Counted from the stretch's first letter, positions 23,151 through 34,307 are shown. The stretch: DNA of 64,000 bases from Doryteuthis pealeii (GCA_023376005.1 CM042150.1:74060131-74124130); one strand, 5' to 3'. Program-made: numbers and translations. The notes: a model not told the origin generated them from the letters alone.

Positions 23151-23596
23151 TTAATCAAAAAGTAATTCTGTTATTGTTATGGAAAATAATTTTTGTACAC
23201 ATATCAAGAAAATCCTACCAATTGGATTGCTACTCACATCACTATTGAAATTCTTTACTGTCTATTTTAATCAACATAAACTTTCAGCAGGCATAGATGA
23301 ATGCTGATAGAGATATTTTTCCACAAAACCGAATTCATTGCCAGACTCATGCTCAGCTGTTATCTGTAATTAGGAAAAAAAAAGGGTCATTAATGGGAAG
23401 GTTCAACCACTACATATCACGAACATCTGCATCTAACATTGTAGCCTAACATAGGAGGTATTTCACTTGGAGCTATCTGCTTATGAGCACAGCGTACAGG
23501 CTGTTGATTATTGCTGGGGAAAATGCACAGTCAATGGTTATGAATATGGGGGAAGTAGTGGTTTGAAGCTAAAAACTTGGTCTATCTCATATTATT

Positions 23597-23875
23597 GTGG
23601 AGGTGCATGGTGTAATGGTTATTGTCATAGAAAATGGACATGGTGAGATGAGTTCAGATCCTGGACAAGGCCGTTTGCATTTTACATAGCTCTAATACAC
23701 TTGGGAAAGGTATGCATCTAATTATTCTCCTTTCAGCTAAGGGTAAATAGTAGGGCAGACTGGGCACTTTAACCTTAGGCAACCAGTCTAGAAGAAGGAA
23801 AATTCAAACCTGTTACATTCCACTTAAGAAAAATGACTGTCACATCCTACTTATGCAGAAGGTTGGTGAATATTA
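23597..23875 (+). mobile_element. SINE-2 copy, near full length
   Basis: The head GTGCATGGTGTAATGGTTAT resembles a tRNA D-arm/A box, and GAGTTCAGATCCTGG is the B box. They are followed by GGGAAAGGTATGCATCTAAT, GGGTAAATAGTAGGGCAGAC, ACCAGTCTAGAAGAAGG and TCACATCCTACTTATGCAGA, and it ends at GGTTGGTGAATATT. The head is more like tRNA-Arg/Asp/Gly types (TAATGGTTA) than like SINE-1. Confidence 0.85.
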
Positions 23876-23940
23876 TTGTACGCCTTATATCCCTTATAGT
23901 TTCAATGGAATTTACTTTTGGATCCTCCCTAGAGTGTGTA

Positions 23941-23942
<2 letters not shown>

Positions 23943-24005
<63 letters not shown>
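23943..24005. repeat. (CT)n(TA)n microsatellite
   Basis: A CT run changing to a TA run. The open frame through it is low-complexity noise. Confidence 0.95.
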
Positions 24006-24008
<3 letters not shown>

Positions 24009-24364
24009 TTTAGGACCAAAGAAGAAGTGTATAAATGAAACAAATAAAGAAATCCATATTTAACCAAAACAGGCAAATATATTGATTTAAAGAAAGGAAG
24101 GAAATGTTTTTTATTGAACTCAACTCATCAAATCTTTTAACTGTAACAGAACAGAACAAAAACAAATGATAAAAAGTACTTATCTCAAAAAATGAGCCAA
24201 AAAGATCTCTCAAAATAAATAATACAAGATCTCTATAGAATAGGAATAAAATCTAACATATCCTTGTTTCTTTATTATTAAAACTGCAGAAAACAAGAAA
24301 TGAGCATGTAATGGTATGAAGTCTGTATTGAGCTTCTATTCAAAGAAGAAGGAACTGCCTATCT

Positions 24365-24579
24365 GCCTTGAAAGTCTGCATTCAAAATTCTGGTCTATAT
24401 TTGGGCTCAAATAACCACCACTGATACCAGTGTTATGTAAAGGGTGTTAGATTCATCATTATATTTGCTGTCTTCAAAGTCACTCAGTGTAGATTAGTTG
24501 ACATTCGGATGTTGAAAACTTAAACATCTCTGATGTTGAGAAACAGATCAAGGTAGGTCATTACATGAATATATATATA

Positions 24580-24622
<43 letters not shown>

Positions 24623-24820
24623 TTACTGAACCCTCCACATGAGGAGGATGTGACACATGGTCAATTTCTTAAGTGGATTTTAACAGGTTTGAATTCAGAG
24701 TTTTTTTTTCTGGTTGTCTAATCAAGGTTAAAGAGCACAGTCCACTCTAATATTTACCCATAGCTGGAGGGAGAATAGATGCATACATTTCCCAAGAGTA
24801 TTTGTGCTATATGAATATAG
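24365..24820 (-). mobile_element. SINE-2 composite: SINE-2 + (TA)n + 190-bp segment, copy 1
   Basis: In minus orientation the order is a 5'-truncated SINE-2 (24820 to 24618), a (TA)n tract (24618 to 24571), and a non-SINE segment of about 200 bp (24567 to 24365) containing CACTGGTATCAGTGG and TGAGCCCAAATATAG. The same three blocks occur in the same order on the plus strand at 53985-54480. The joined arrangement may be a distinct family or a transduced 3' flank that multiplied. Confidence 0.75.
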
Positions 24821-25685
24821 TTGATTAAATCAGTAAAAATTGTAGTTTAAAATCTGAAAATGTTTGGAGGTGATGAGGGAAGGAGTAGAGAGAAACAGAT
24901 GAATCTCTAACAAAGATGAAGAAAAATAACTTCATTAAAAATCACACCTTTTCCACAAAGAGCCAAAAGAAAAGAAAACAAATAGTATAATTTTTTGAGA
25001 TTGCAAAGTTTCGGATATTCCTTCCCCACCCCAACAGCAAACAGCCTTTCTCTCCAAATTTTAATATGGATAGTCTTTTCCCCAAAATAGCAATCTATCT
25101 GAATCTCACCATCCAGCCAAGTTAATTCAAGCATCCAAGTAGATATCCCCAAACTGTGTAATGCCACCCCCAAATAAATGCACCCCCCACCACCTTGTTA
25201 TACCTTACCACTAAGACATATGCAACTATCTCAACCACTATACATACCTTTTTAAAGTAAAAACAGTTAAACTATACAAACAAGGAAATATAACATTTAA
25301 CTTATAAGTGAAGTCATAAATATGAGGTTTTTTTTCCCTTGACGCTGACTCATTTATGTAATGTATAGATGTTTAGACAGCTGTCTCGGTGTCTAGACAT
25401 TGTCACTTTATAAGTTGGTCAACTGTGCACAGATATTCATTTAAATCTTTTTGAAATTTAACAAATTTTCTAAAAGAAAAATGTTGTGCAGAGCTGTGAT
25501 TTGTATAGAGAATGCTAACCATGAATTGATAAAAAAAAAGTAGAGAGAATAAGGACTGACTAGTCAGACTTCATCACTTTATCATATAGAAACCAAAAGC
25601 TTTTTTTTAATTTCTTTTTCAAATTAGGACCACTTTGTCTAGAGTGCTGTCAAGATTTATAGACATCATTTTCTCTCTATATATA

Positions 25686-25975
25686 TATTTACTAACCCCT
25701 CCACATGAGTAGGATGTGACACAAGGCCAATTTCTTAAGCAGAATTTAACAGGTTTGAATTCTGGGTTTTCCTTCTCATAGACTAGTTGTCTAATCAAGA
25801 TTAAAGAGCCCAGTCTATCCTAATATTTACCCATAGTTGGAGGGAGAGTTGTTTGATGCATACCTTTCCCAATGGTATTAGCACTATGTGAAATGTAAAC
25901 AGCCTCATACAGGATTTGAACTCTGGTTGACGAGTCCATTTCCAATGACTCTGACCATCGCTCTTCATTTTATCA
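25686..25975 (-). mobile_element. SINE-2 copy, full length
   Basis: A complete family member in reverse. On the minus strand it starts with a head containing CATTGGAAATGGACTCG and GAGTTCAAATCCTG, then CCATTGGGAAAGGTATGCAT, CCAACTATGGGTAAATATTA, CTTTAATCTTGATTAGAC, ACCTGTTAAATTCTGC and GGATGTGAC.CAAGG motifs, ending beside a TA tract at 25677-25690. Confidence 0.85.
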
Positions 25976-25999
25976 TATGTTGCTCATCAGTCTATACAG

Positions 26000-26737
26000 C
26001 TTTTAAAATTGAAAAAATCAAAACCTTCAGTTGTGATAGTTTTTGATTACACCTTGTATATTTCTTTTAAATTTGCTTGATTTATTATGCAAAGTATTGA
26101 GTCTGCTGCTCTATCCTCTTCTTTGTTGATAGTAATTATTCTCTTTTAGGCAAACCAATAACAATACACGATTGATCATAAGGTGGGTGAGGCTTATTTC
26201 ACTTTTTGCTTGAATATATGACATTCCCTTATGCAATATATGCCATTATTTTATCAACAAAGAAATCTTTTGAAAGATGCTGCACAAATTTAGTACAAGT
26301 AGAAGAAAAATTTGTTCATACTTGCACAATAAATATTTAAAAGAAAAGCACTTAATGCATTTGCAAATATAATCACTCAACCAAATTCCCTTTGGCTTTT
26401 CTTTTTAGAGTTGCGTTTTCTGAAACATATTTTGCCATATATCTATTGGTATTTGTGGAAACAGAATAAAAATCTTTGAAAAATGCAACATATGTGAGGA
26501 TAAGTCTTAATATGGAAGCATATCTGAAAAATAAATGAAATAATATATTGAATGCACAGATATAAGCACTGCAAATCTATCTTGAACTTCTTACTTCAAA
26601 AGGCCCATATAGTTTATTACTAGGAATCTTCACGTATTTTTTTTTACTTATATATATATATATATATATAGATGTTATCAAAAGGAATTGAGACTAACTC
26701 TTTAAACATTTTAAATCAAAAAATGTAAATGAAGATG

Positions 26738-26777
<40 letters not shown>

Positions 26778-27700
26778 GAGTTATGTATATTTTGTTATAT
26801 TCATGTTAACTTATAACTCAGAAAAAATCAGGTATTAAAATCACACATATACTTTAATATGTTTATAATAAAGAAAAGTACAAAATTTAGTTATTGATTT
26901 TTACTGATTAAATGATATAATTTAATAAATAAAAATCAATTAATCAATTCATAGAACATAATTTTAAGTAAGTACAAAAAACATGTAAGCATGTAAAAAC
27001 GAATACATTTTTTTTTTCACTGTAACTAGCAATTACAAACTGAATTTAAACTTTTTTAATATAAGAACTTATTTAGCAAAAAATATGTTAATTTTTAATC
27101 AGTGTAACTTAAAAACTTTTTTTTTAACAAAATAAACTCTTCATTGAATAAACAAATAATTTTCATTTAAATCAATACACAAAATTTTCCACCTACAAAT
27201 AAGGACACATGCTTAATTCTTAGTTTCTTTTTATTGTTACATTTTTAGGGGTAAAAAAATTAACAAATACATTTTCATCACTTTAACTTAACAAGCAAAT
27301 AACTGAATTTAATTTTTTGTCATATGCACACTAAAAAAGAAGGTTTTAGAAAAATAAAATTATTTTTCCAAACACTAAGGAATTTAGGGTTACATTTTTT
27401 AAAATGATATTTTAAATGTAAACCAAAAAAAAAAATTCCTAAAATAAGTGTATATTGTAACATGTGAATACTTAGTGAATTTTTAAAATTTGATAAGAAA
27501 TTTGCTAAATTATTTTCCTCTTACTCCCTCTCTCTTAGTTGTCACTTCCCTCTTTCTCACTCACTCCCTGGTGTTCTTAATATCCATTTAGTCCGGTCAT
27601 GAACCTTCTGCTTCTATGTAATAAAGTGTTCAACTGTCTAAACTGCTGTCTAGATACCTAGACGTCATTAAGATAAGTCAGTCTTCATTGAAAAAAATAT
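26000..27700. other. AT-rich non-coding stretch
   Basis: No gene seen. It contains TA runs at 26649-26671 and 26742-26774 and many A/T homopolymers. No family-level motif was recognised. Confidence 0.6.
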
Positions 27701-27718
27701 TTATGAGGCAAGTCTTGA

Positions 27719-28060
27719 TATTTTTAATCAACAGATTTTGGCAAAATACTGGACTGTGCAAGTAGAGCACACTCCATAATCATCAGACTTAGCTCTGTGT
27801 GACATTTCCTTGTTTCCTAAATTGAAAATTCATCTCAGGGGGAAAATTTGATGATGTGAAGACATTAAAAGAAATACAATGGCACAGCTTCACACCATAT
27901 CAAAAATGGAGTTTCAGAAGTGCTTTGACCAATGGAAAACTCATTAAAATAGATGGGTTGAATGCCAAGAGGATTATTTAGAAGAAAGTTTGTTTCATTT
28001 ATGGTTCATTTCTGTCTTCCTTTAGTCTCAATACAATTTTTGAACACCTCATATACATTC
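27719..28060 (+). mobile_element. Mariner-type transposase C-terminal relic M2
   Basis: The plus strand reads VEHTP, stop, SSDLALCDISLFPKLKIHLR, corresponding to the mariner HPPYSPDLAPCD..LFP signature whose last Asp is part of the catalytic triad in active elements. Further on, decayed frames give DDVKTLKEIQWHSFTPYQK and LTNGKLIKIDGLNAK. The 5' half of the gene is absent and several stops are present. The remnant ends near a terminal-repeat-like region before the TA run at 28077. Confidence 0.8.
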
Positions 28061-28071
28061 AATTCACCTGT

Positions 28072-28076
<5 letters not shown>

Positions 28077-28111
<35 letters not shown>
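28077..28111. repeat. (TA)n microsatellite
   Basis: A pure TA run. Confidence 0.95.
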
Positions 28112-28114
<3 letters not shown>

Positions 28115-28465
28115 ATCATATGAATAAAAATGGTTATTATTATTGCATACATTGCATTGATTTGCTGGGATTCTTTTTCTTTGACATTAAAAGTTTGTGT
28201 AAATAAGTTTCACAAATCCAGAAACTAAATGGATTGTTCTGTTATCTTATCACTTGATTACATTAACAAATCTGCCTTAAACAACAGTGAAATAAATGAT
28301 CTTATGATAACAGGATGCAGAGATAAGGAAAAGGCTGATAAGATGAGGATATTGCTAATATATTTCAAGTAATTTTGTTCCATTAAAATTGGTTGCTGTT
28401 TCATTAGGGTATCTCAAAATTATATACCTTATTTGATCAGTTGTATATTTTTAAATCTTATATCA

Positions 28466-28753
28466 GGAAGCACGTGGTTTAATGGTTAAAGTCATAGGAA
28501 ATGGACTTGTCGCCCCGAGTTCAAATCCTGGATGTGGTAATTGCATTTCACTTAGTGCTAATACCCTTGGGAAAGGTATGAATCCTACTCTCCCTCCAGC
28601 TATGGATAAATAGCAGGGCAGACTGGGCTCTTTAACCATGGCTAGGTAACCAGTCTAGGAGAAGGAAAACTCTGAATTCAAACCTGCTGAACTTCGCTTA
28701 AGAAATTGACCTTGTGTCGCATCCTGCTCGTGCAGAGGAGTTGGTAAATATAT
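28466..28753 (+). mobile_element. SINE-2 copy, full length
   Basis: The clearest SINE-2. Its head GCACGTGGTTTAATGGTTAA contains an A-box-like TTTAATGGTTA, and the B box is CGAGTTCAAATCCTGG. The body follows: CTTGGGAAAGGTATGAATCC, CCAGCTATGGATAAATAGCA, GGGCTCTTTAACCATGG, GTAACCAGTCTAGGAGAAGG, TCGCATCCTGCTCGTGC. It ends with TTGGTAAATATATATC and is joined directly to the (ATC)n tail of LINE-A copy A4. Confidence 0.9.
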
Positions 28754-29345
28754 ATCATCATCATCATCAAGTGATGCTGACAGCACAGATTATGTTGACT
28801 ATTTCTCTTGCCATCAATTTCTATTGGTCATCGATCCTGACACGTCCTCAACTTGACATCTGCATATAACTGTTGCATGTAAGTCTTTGCTGGTCAGCAA
28901 ACACTGGTGTGTCCATTTGTAGAAGTCCACAGGAGAATGTCACATGAATTCATCCTTACTTCTCAAGCAGTGTCCAAGAATGTCTTGTTTGTCTTATTTG
29001 GATGGTTTGTGTAATAGAGAATCTAAATGGCTATATAGCTGTTGTTTTGTACGGTGCTGATTCCAGGATTTGTTGAAAACAACACACAGCATCCTTGTGT
29101 AGTTTCTATCTAGATTTTTCTCCAAGTGTTTTATCAAATTCCAAGGAGTGCAGCCATACTGTAGTACTGATACAGCTACAGCTTGAAAGAATTCTAACTT
29201 TATCAGAGAGATCAGATTTCCATATGATCACTAACTGTCAAAAGCAGTCCATACCTTTCCTATGTGTATATTGAGAACACTTTCTGCAGATGAGATATTG
29301 TTACATTTCATATCTTTTCAATGATCCTAATTCTTTTTAAAGTTT
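28754..29345 (-). mobile_element. LINE-A copy A4, RT C-terminal region and 3' end
   Basis: The minus strand starts near 29345 with a decayed ISSAESVLNIHIGKVW segment, then ..WKSDLSDKV-type residues, a FFQAVAVS.LQYGC-like block and the HCW / DEFM / TPT.G.TSVC.PAKTY region. It ends in CAGCATCACTTGATGATGAT. This is the same order as the RTE-like LINE read at 63573-64000 and 62487-62860. It is frameshifted and inactive. Confidence 0.8.
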
Positions 29346-29850
29346 TAAGTGCTGGATTCCAATTTTGCATTTTAAAATATAATCTGCAATTGATGACTGT
29401 TCACTTGTAGGCTTCATTTCAAGAAATAGGCAATGACCATTCTTATGATCAATTTTGAATGGCCTGCTCCAAGAGTGTTTCAATTCCTTTCATTTACTGG
29501 ATTCTCCAAGAAGTTTTAGGGGCTTTAATACTCAGTTTAATATAAAGCCTCAAAATTGCTAGAATCCCAATATGTGTATTTGCCATTTTAACAGCTGAAA
29601 GAAAATAATTGATTGGCTGTCAATGCTTGTTGGGTTATTTAATGTCAGTCTTTTCTCAAGCAGTTTTTTTTACCAATACAAAAAATGTAATAGGGGAACC
29701 TAGCACCCATATCCTCTCCGACTAACATAAAACAACTTTTAGTAGATCACATAATACAAGCAGCAAGGAATAATTTCTGACTTGATTTATTATTGAATAC
29801 TCAAGATGGACTGCCTTTTACTATGGTAACTACCCAGCTATATATTCATA

Positions 29851-30047
29851 GTTTGGGAAAGGTATGAATCCAACTAATATCCTCCAGCTATGGATAAATA
29901 GTAGGACAGACTGGGCTCTTTAACCTTGGTTAGGTAACCAGTCTAGGAGAAATGAAACTCTGAATTCAAACCTGGTAAACTCTGCTTACTAAACTGACCT
30001 TGTCACATCCTGCGTGTGTGGAGGAGTTGGTAAATATATATATATAT
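29851..30047 (+). mobile_element. SINE-2 copy, 5' truncated
   Basis: Begins at GTTTGGGAAAGGTATGAATC and continues through the conserved middle (CAGACTGGGCTCTTTAACCT, GGTAACCAGTCTAGGAG) to GAGGAGTTGGTAAATATA and a short TA run. No tRNA-like head. Confidence 0.85.
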
Positions 30048-30302
30048 ATGCATAGTTGAATAGAGAAATGGATTCATACTTTTTCCAAAGTCGGAAGTGT
30101 CCTAGCTGAAGATTGAACTTGTTTTGGTGATTTCCTTTTCCTTGACTGGGTTAACAGTAACACCTAGATATAGCAGTAATAATTTTAAAGATTTTTTTTT
30201 TAATCAGCCAAAACAACTTTCAGACAAAATCTATTTTAAGTTTCAGTACAGCTATATTCAGATTTAATCTTGAATAAAAATCATTATGCTAATTAGAAAA
30301 AA

Positions 30303-30554
30303 ATGGGAAAAGTTTGTCGTGATTGTCAGGATGTTTTTTTGCCAAGAGATAAATACCAGGCCTACAGCTCATTGGAGTCCATTGTTACATTTCCAGGAGT
30401 GGGCAAAAGATACGTTCAGAATATATCTTACTTGGCAACCCTTTTACACGATAGTAGGCATTCTTCCCATGAGAAGGGTGATATTTATCTATTTCACCAC
30501 AAGTGTAGACTATGGCACATGGCTGTGTTTATTGTGTGTTTTTTTTTTACTTGA
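30303..30554 (+). pseudogene. Possible decayed exon of a WSC-domain/sulfotransferase-like gene
   Basis: One frame reads CRDCQDVFLPRDKYQAYSSL, then ESIVTFPGVGKRYVQNISYL, ATLL. In animal WSC-domain sulfotransferase-like proteins an exon with a similar ...ASFPG.GNTW.R.LIE.ATG... run forms the 5'-phosphosulfate-binding loop (family knowledge). Here the Asn-Thr pair of the loop is Lys-Arg, and a T-run at 30540 ends the frame, so a functional enzyme is unlikely. No neighbouring exon was recognised. The resemblance was noted by eye and could be coincidental. Confidence 0.35.
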
Positions 30555-30827
30555 GGCACAGAATGAGAATCAAGATCATTACATGATAGTCATGACTTGT
30601 GAGACTAGCTTGCTCACTAGTATTGATTGACTTATATATAAATTTCAACCTGGTAATTCTTAAACTGTGATTCATCCTAACCTTTCAGCTTTTAAATACA
30701 CTCTATCTCAGTTAAAAGGTATAATCTGAGAGGTGGGGGCAAAATGCTTTGATTGTTACACCCTCAAGAGATGGCCATTATACAACACCATATTTCTTGG
30801 GAATCAATATATTCACTATTTCAAATT

Positions 30828-30828
<1 letters not shown>

Positions 30829-30862
<34 letters not shown>

Positions 30863-30876
30863 ATGTGTGTGTTTTT
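30829..30876. repeat. (TA)n(TG)n microsatellite
   Basis: A TA run followed by a TG-rich run. Confidence 0.95.
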
Positions 30877-30954
30877 TGAAAAAATCAAAAAAAATTTTTT
30901 TTCATAAATGTACACTCTGCATTGTTTGGAATTGATCTATAACAAAAATATTTG

Positions 30955-31370
30955 TTTTGAAGCTATTCAACTGGTAGAGTGCTTCAGTCTGTCATCAAAT
31001 TTTTGGTGGCTGAGAAGTGCAAACCATGTGAAATTTATGTAAGAATGTGTAATGTGTATAGGGAAGCATGTTTTACTTAAAAAAAAAAAGAAGATGTTTA
31101 CAAATGGGCTAAACATGAGTTTGCAACTATTAGTCTGAGCTGAAATGATGGTCTATTGACTATCGTGTTTAAATGCAGTGTGTCACTGACTCTCCGGTAA
31201 GAAAAAGTTATGAGCACAGTAGTTAGTTAGTAAAGAAGATAATGCTGACATTCTTCTGAACATGAAAAGACCCATCACTATTGAATTCATTGAAAAAGGT
31301 ACAACTGTAAACAGTGGTTCTTATTGTTAACTCCTTAAGCAAAATTTGCCTTACTTATTGAATGACCCTC
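30955..31370 (+). mobile_element. Mariner-type transposase N-terminal relic M1
   Basis: In shifting frames the plus strand gives QRSVIKFLVAEKCK-like residues, PCEIYVRMCNVYREACFT, then after an A-run VYKWAKHEFATISL-like residues, and later MKRPITIEFIEKGTTVNSG followed by LLKQNLPYLL. These fit the paired helix-turn-helix start (VIRFL..G....EI) and the middle T.N...Y...L segment of mariner transposases. Multiple stops are present. Confidence 0.7.
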
Positions 31371-31545
31371 ATATATATATATATATATATATATATGGCG
31401 ATGAGGATCATTCCATGTGGAATTCAATTGTAATAAGACAGGTTATGTAGTGAGAGCTTGTTGTGCCTAGTACCAGTGTGTGGATGGACAGAGCAATATA
31501 GTGAATAAATGAAGGAAAAAAGTTTAAATTTGCTTCATGTAATTT

Positions 31546-31576
31546 ATTTCTACTGCAGATTGCATCATCATCAGAC
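31546..31576 (-). ncRNA. Hammerhead-like core in the Penelope terminal repeat
   Basis: The minus strand reads GTCTGATGATGATGCAATCT then GCAGTAGAAAT. A CTGATGA box is followed by a possible 7-bp stem II (TGATGCA with TGCAGTA, one mismatch and one wobble) and then GAAA. CTGATGA-stem-GAAA is the conserved half of hammerhead ribozymes, which are known from Penelope-like terminal repeats. Stems I and III were not convincingly built. The other terminal repeat (33541-33571) has CTGATGC and TGAAA, so it is changed in the core. Confidence 0.35.
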
Positions 31577-32446
31577 AGAACAATAACATGGTTGTTACTG
31601 GGATTATTTTGGGTTTAAATATCTTTTTGGGGTCAGTATGTTTTGGCCTGGAAGGGATCAGGGTTAGGCATTTGGATCAGGTGAGGGGAAGTGAGTGAGA
31701 GTGGGAGGGGATAGCGTAGTTGAAAAGATGAGTAATTATATCTAAGGATGTGGAGGTCTCGGTTTAGGAGAATTTTAATCTGGTCATTACAATTAGAGGT
31801 GAAAGTGAAAGTGAAACAAAATTAAATCATCAAAGTCAGTGTGTGTCTTGTGATCTCAGTAGTCTGTGTTTTTTGTTTTGTTCATTCCTTTGATTCTATT
31901 CTGATGGTTTTGGTATATTGATGAGCTCAAGGCCTTTGTTGTCTGTGTTCATATGTTTTGATCTTTTCTGCTAATTTCTAATGTTTTTTTCCTGCAGTCA
32001 GCAATTTTTAATAATAGTGATCCATTGAAATTAATATTAGAGATATTTGGGTTTCAAAGTTACTGAGTGTTACTCATTGAAAATTTATCAGGTACTGATT
32101 TTTGTTACCATGATAGTTGCATTTTCCAGTGATGCTAGGGGTGATGGTATTTCCATTTATATTAATATTCACATTGAGGCCAGTGGAAATTATAAGCTGA
32201 TATCAGGTGGAACCCATGGTTAAAACTTACAATAGAATAGTGTTGTTAGCTAGTGTATAAAGTTACTAATAACTCATACTAAGAACTATGGTAAAAGCTT
32301 AAGATAAGATAGTGTTATTTGCAAGTATATGGGGTACTAGTAAGCCTATACTGAGATCCTAGGTGGGTATGTGTTGAGGGTAGTGGCTGGTGTGTTGGTA
32401 TTAAATCATGACTATCCATAATATTAATCATTTCCTGTCAGACTTT

Positions 32447-32698
32447 TTGCTGTAGCTCAGTCGGTAGAGTGTTCGGCTAGGAATCGCAAGGTTCCTAGTT
32501 TGATACTAGCCCTCGCCAACTCAGCGTATGAGTAGCACAGGGATCTGTGTGGTAAAGTAAGGAGCTGATGGTAGGTGTGGCGCTCCACCTCAGATGCAAA
32601 AACAATTTCCTTGGTCTAGTGCTAGTGAAAAGGGGATATACTCCCTCGCTGATTGGCTGATACCGATTTTAGGCCACCCTGACGGCTTTACTTACTTA
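32447..32698 (+). mobile_element. SINE-1 copy inserted in the Penelope-like element
   Basis: Colinear with 17865-18120: GTAGCTCAGTCGGTAGAGTG, TCGGCTAGGAATCGCAAGG, CCTCGCCAACTCAGCGTATG, GGCGCTCCACCTCAGATGC, ending at GACGGCTTTACTTACTT. It lies just beyond the last recognisable codon of the Penelope-like ORF, so it arrived after that element. Confidence 0.9.
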
Positions 32699-32704
32699 GT
32701 TATA

Positions 32705-33437
32705 TCTATTTTTGTGTCTGCATTTAAAAATCAATTCATTTTGTGTATTCAACAGTTGCTTTTTGTCTCTAAATCTAACTATTTGTATTTTCCCTTCTAA
32801 GCATAGTGGACATTTACTTTTGAAGTTTGATATTCTTATTATTTACGTACTTTGTGGGGGTGAGGTTGTTTTCCTTCATCTTCCAGAAATATTTTGACAG
32901 GGCCATTTTTTTTTTTTTTTTTGTATGGAGCTTGAGAATAAGTGTTTGTGGTTGTAGTATCTTTGCTTCCAGCTTCCTGTCTACCAGGCATTTGTTCTTG
33001 CTCCTGCAATTGCATCCTGAATCCCTGTTTTGTTTGTCTGAGGGTTGTGTGTTGTTATGGAATTATTGAAGTTTTTTTGTTATGAGTGTTGATGATGCTA
33101 TCCATATTGCTCATGCATTAATAATTAATATTCAATGTTTTTCTGTTTAATATCTTATGTAGGGTGTTATCAGGATTGAAATGCCTATCTACTAACTTAA
33201 TGAAAATGCTACCTATGTTTATATTTGAGAGTTTGCAGAATGGTGGATTGAACCAAATCACTTTCTGTTTTATGTGTTTTGATGTTCTATCATTGTTATT
33301 TCCTAGTTTGTCCTTGTATGCTGATATTTTTGTGAAGCAACTTCTATGCAGGGCTTCATTGTAAATTTTCTTGCTTTCATCAAATATTTGTTTGTTTGTG
33401 GATAGCCTATTTATCCTGGTGTTTACCGCATTTGGAA
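32705..33437 (-). pseudogene. Penelope-like ORF remnant (linker and GIY-YIG region)
   Basis: Minus-strand translation from 33437 reads NAVNTRINRLSTNKQIFDES, IKQKVIWFNPPFCKLSNINI, GSIFIKLVDRHF, HKILNRKTLNINY, a stop, then CMSNMDSIINTHNKK, GCNCRSKNKCLV (CxC...C zinc-like motif), ALSKYFWKMKENN and SKCPLCLEGKIQI...LIFKCRHKNRYN. The order I.WFNPP, CxC, LSKY.W, C.LCL, CRH.N is the hallmark of the linker plus GIY-YIG endonuclease module. The GIY-YIG core itself is badly eroded between the CxC and LSKY motifs. The adjoining RT is absent. Confidence 0.8.
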
Positions 33438-33629
33438 ATACCTAGCTCTGTCCCCTTCCTACTTTCCCAAACCAAAACACACACACTCTAAAAAGATATT
33501 TAAACCCAAAATAATCCCAGTAACAGCCATGTTATTGCTCTGTCTGATGCTGCTGCAATCTGCAGTTGAAATAAATTATTACATGAAGCAAACTTAAACG
33601 TTTTTTTTTTCCTTCATTTATTCACTATA

Positions 33630-34290
33630 TATATATACAACTGCAGTCACAAAATATCCTCTTAATATCACAAGGTATGCACAAAACATCACAACACATG
33701 TACATATGATAAACAGATTCCGTATCTTTTTCATCATTCCAAAACATTTCCAGTTGTGTTAAAAATGGTTGAATGATGAAAAGTGAAACATTACACACAA
33801 AATACAAAATTTTAACGCCAACTTCAGATTTTCAATTCCTATTTCTTATATGAATATATGCATCAGTAAATGTTGATCATTGCTTACATTCCAATAGACA
33901 CAATTACTTTGTTATGTTAATCTTCTTGAAAACTGAGATATTATTTCCCTTTAGGTGAAATTTATGCTAGTTGGTCTTTTTTCAACTGCTTATAATTTGC
34001 ATTTCATTATGGATTAGTTCTAATAAATACAAAGGAAAGATAAATCTCAATTATTAGCCACTTTCTACTAGAAAGGAAAAATTAGCATTTTTTTCTCTAC
34101 CATCTTTCAAATGTCCTGCAGTCAAAGCAATAACGCATATTGACTCTTTCATTCTCTTTTTAACAATAACATACACCCATGCTGAATATCTTTTCAATGT
34201 TGAACATTCACTTTATAATATGTAGTAAATGAGGTAGAATGTAATCACAATATGTTCCCAACAAAAAATCAGACATGGCAAACTCAAACT
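33630..34290. other. AT-rich non-coding stretch
   Basis: Short TA run at 33627-33638; otherwise no recognisable element or gene. Confidence 0.6.
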
Positions 34291-34305
34291 CTCACCACTG
34301 AGCTA

Positions 34306-34307
<2 letters not shown>

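Larger units (their letters stand above)
31497..33629 (-). mobile_element. Penelope-like element with inverted terminal repeats
   Basis: A 2.13-kb element. Its ends, about 31497-31665 and 33465-33629, are inverted repeats sharing GTGAATAAATGAAGGAAAAA, GCTTCATGTAAT, CAGTAACA.CCATGTTATTG and AAAGATATTTAAACCCAAAA. The minus-strand interior (33437 to 32700) encodes a protein typical of the C-terminal half of GIY-YIG Penelope-like elements. The reverse transcriptase is missing, so it is a deleted copy. Such elements often carry direct or inverted terminal repeats (family knowledge). SINE-1 has inserted at 32447-32698. Confidence 0.8.

Noticed and set aside
25345..27690. Recurring TGTCTAGAC/CTAGACGTCATT-like phrases at 25385, 25638 and 27650
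   Set aside because: Matches are short and poorly aligned outside the core. Not enough to define a repeat.
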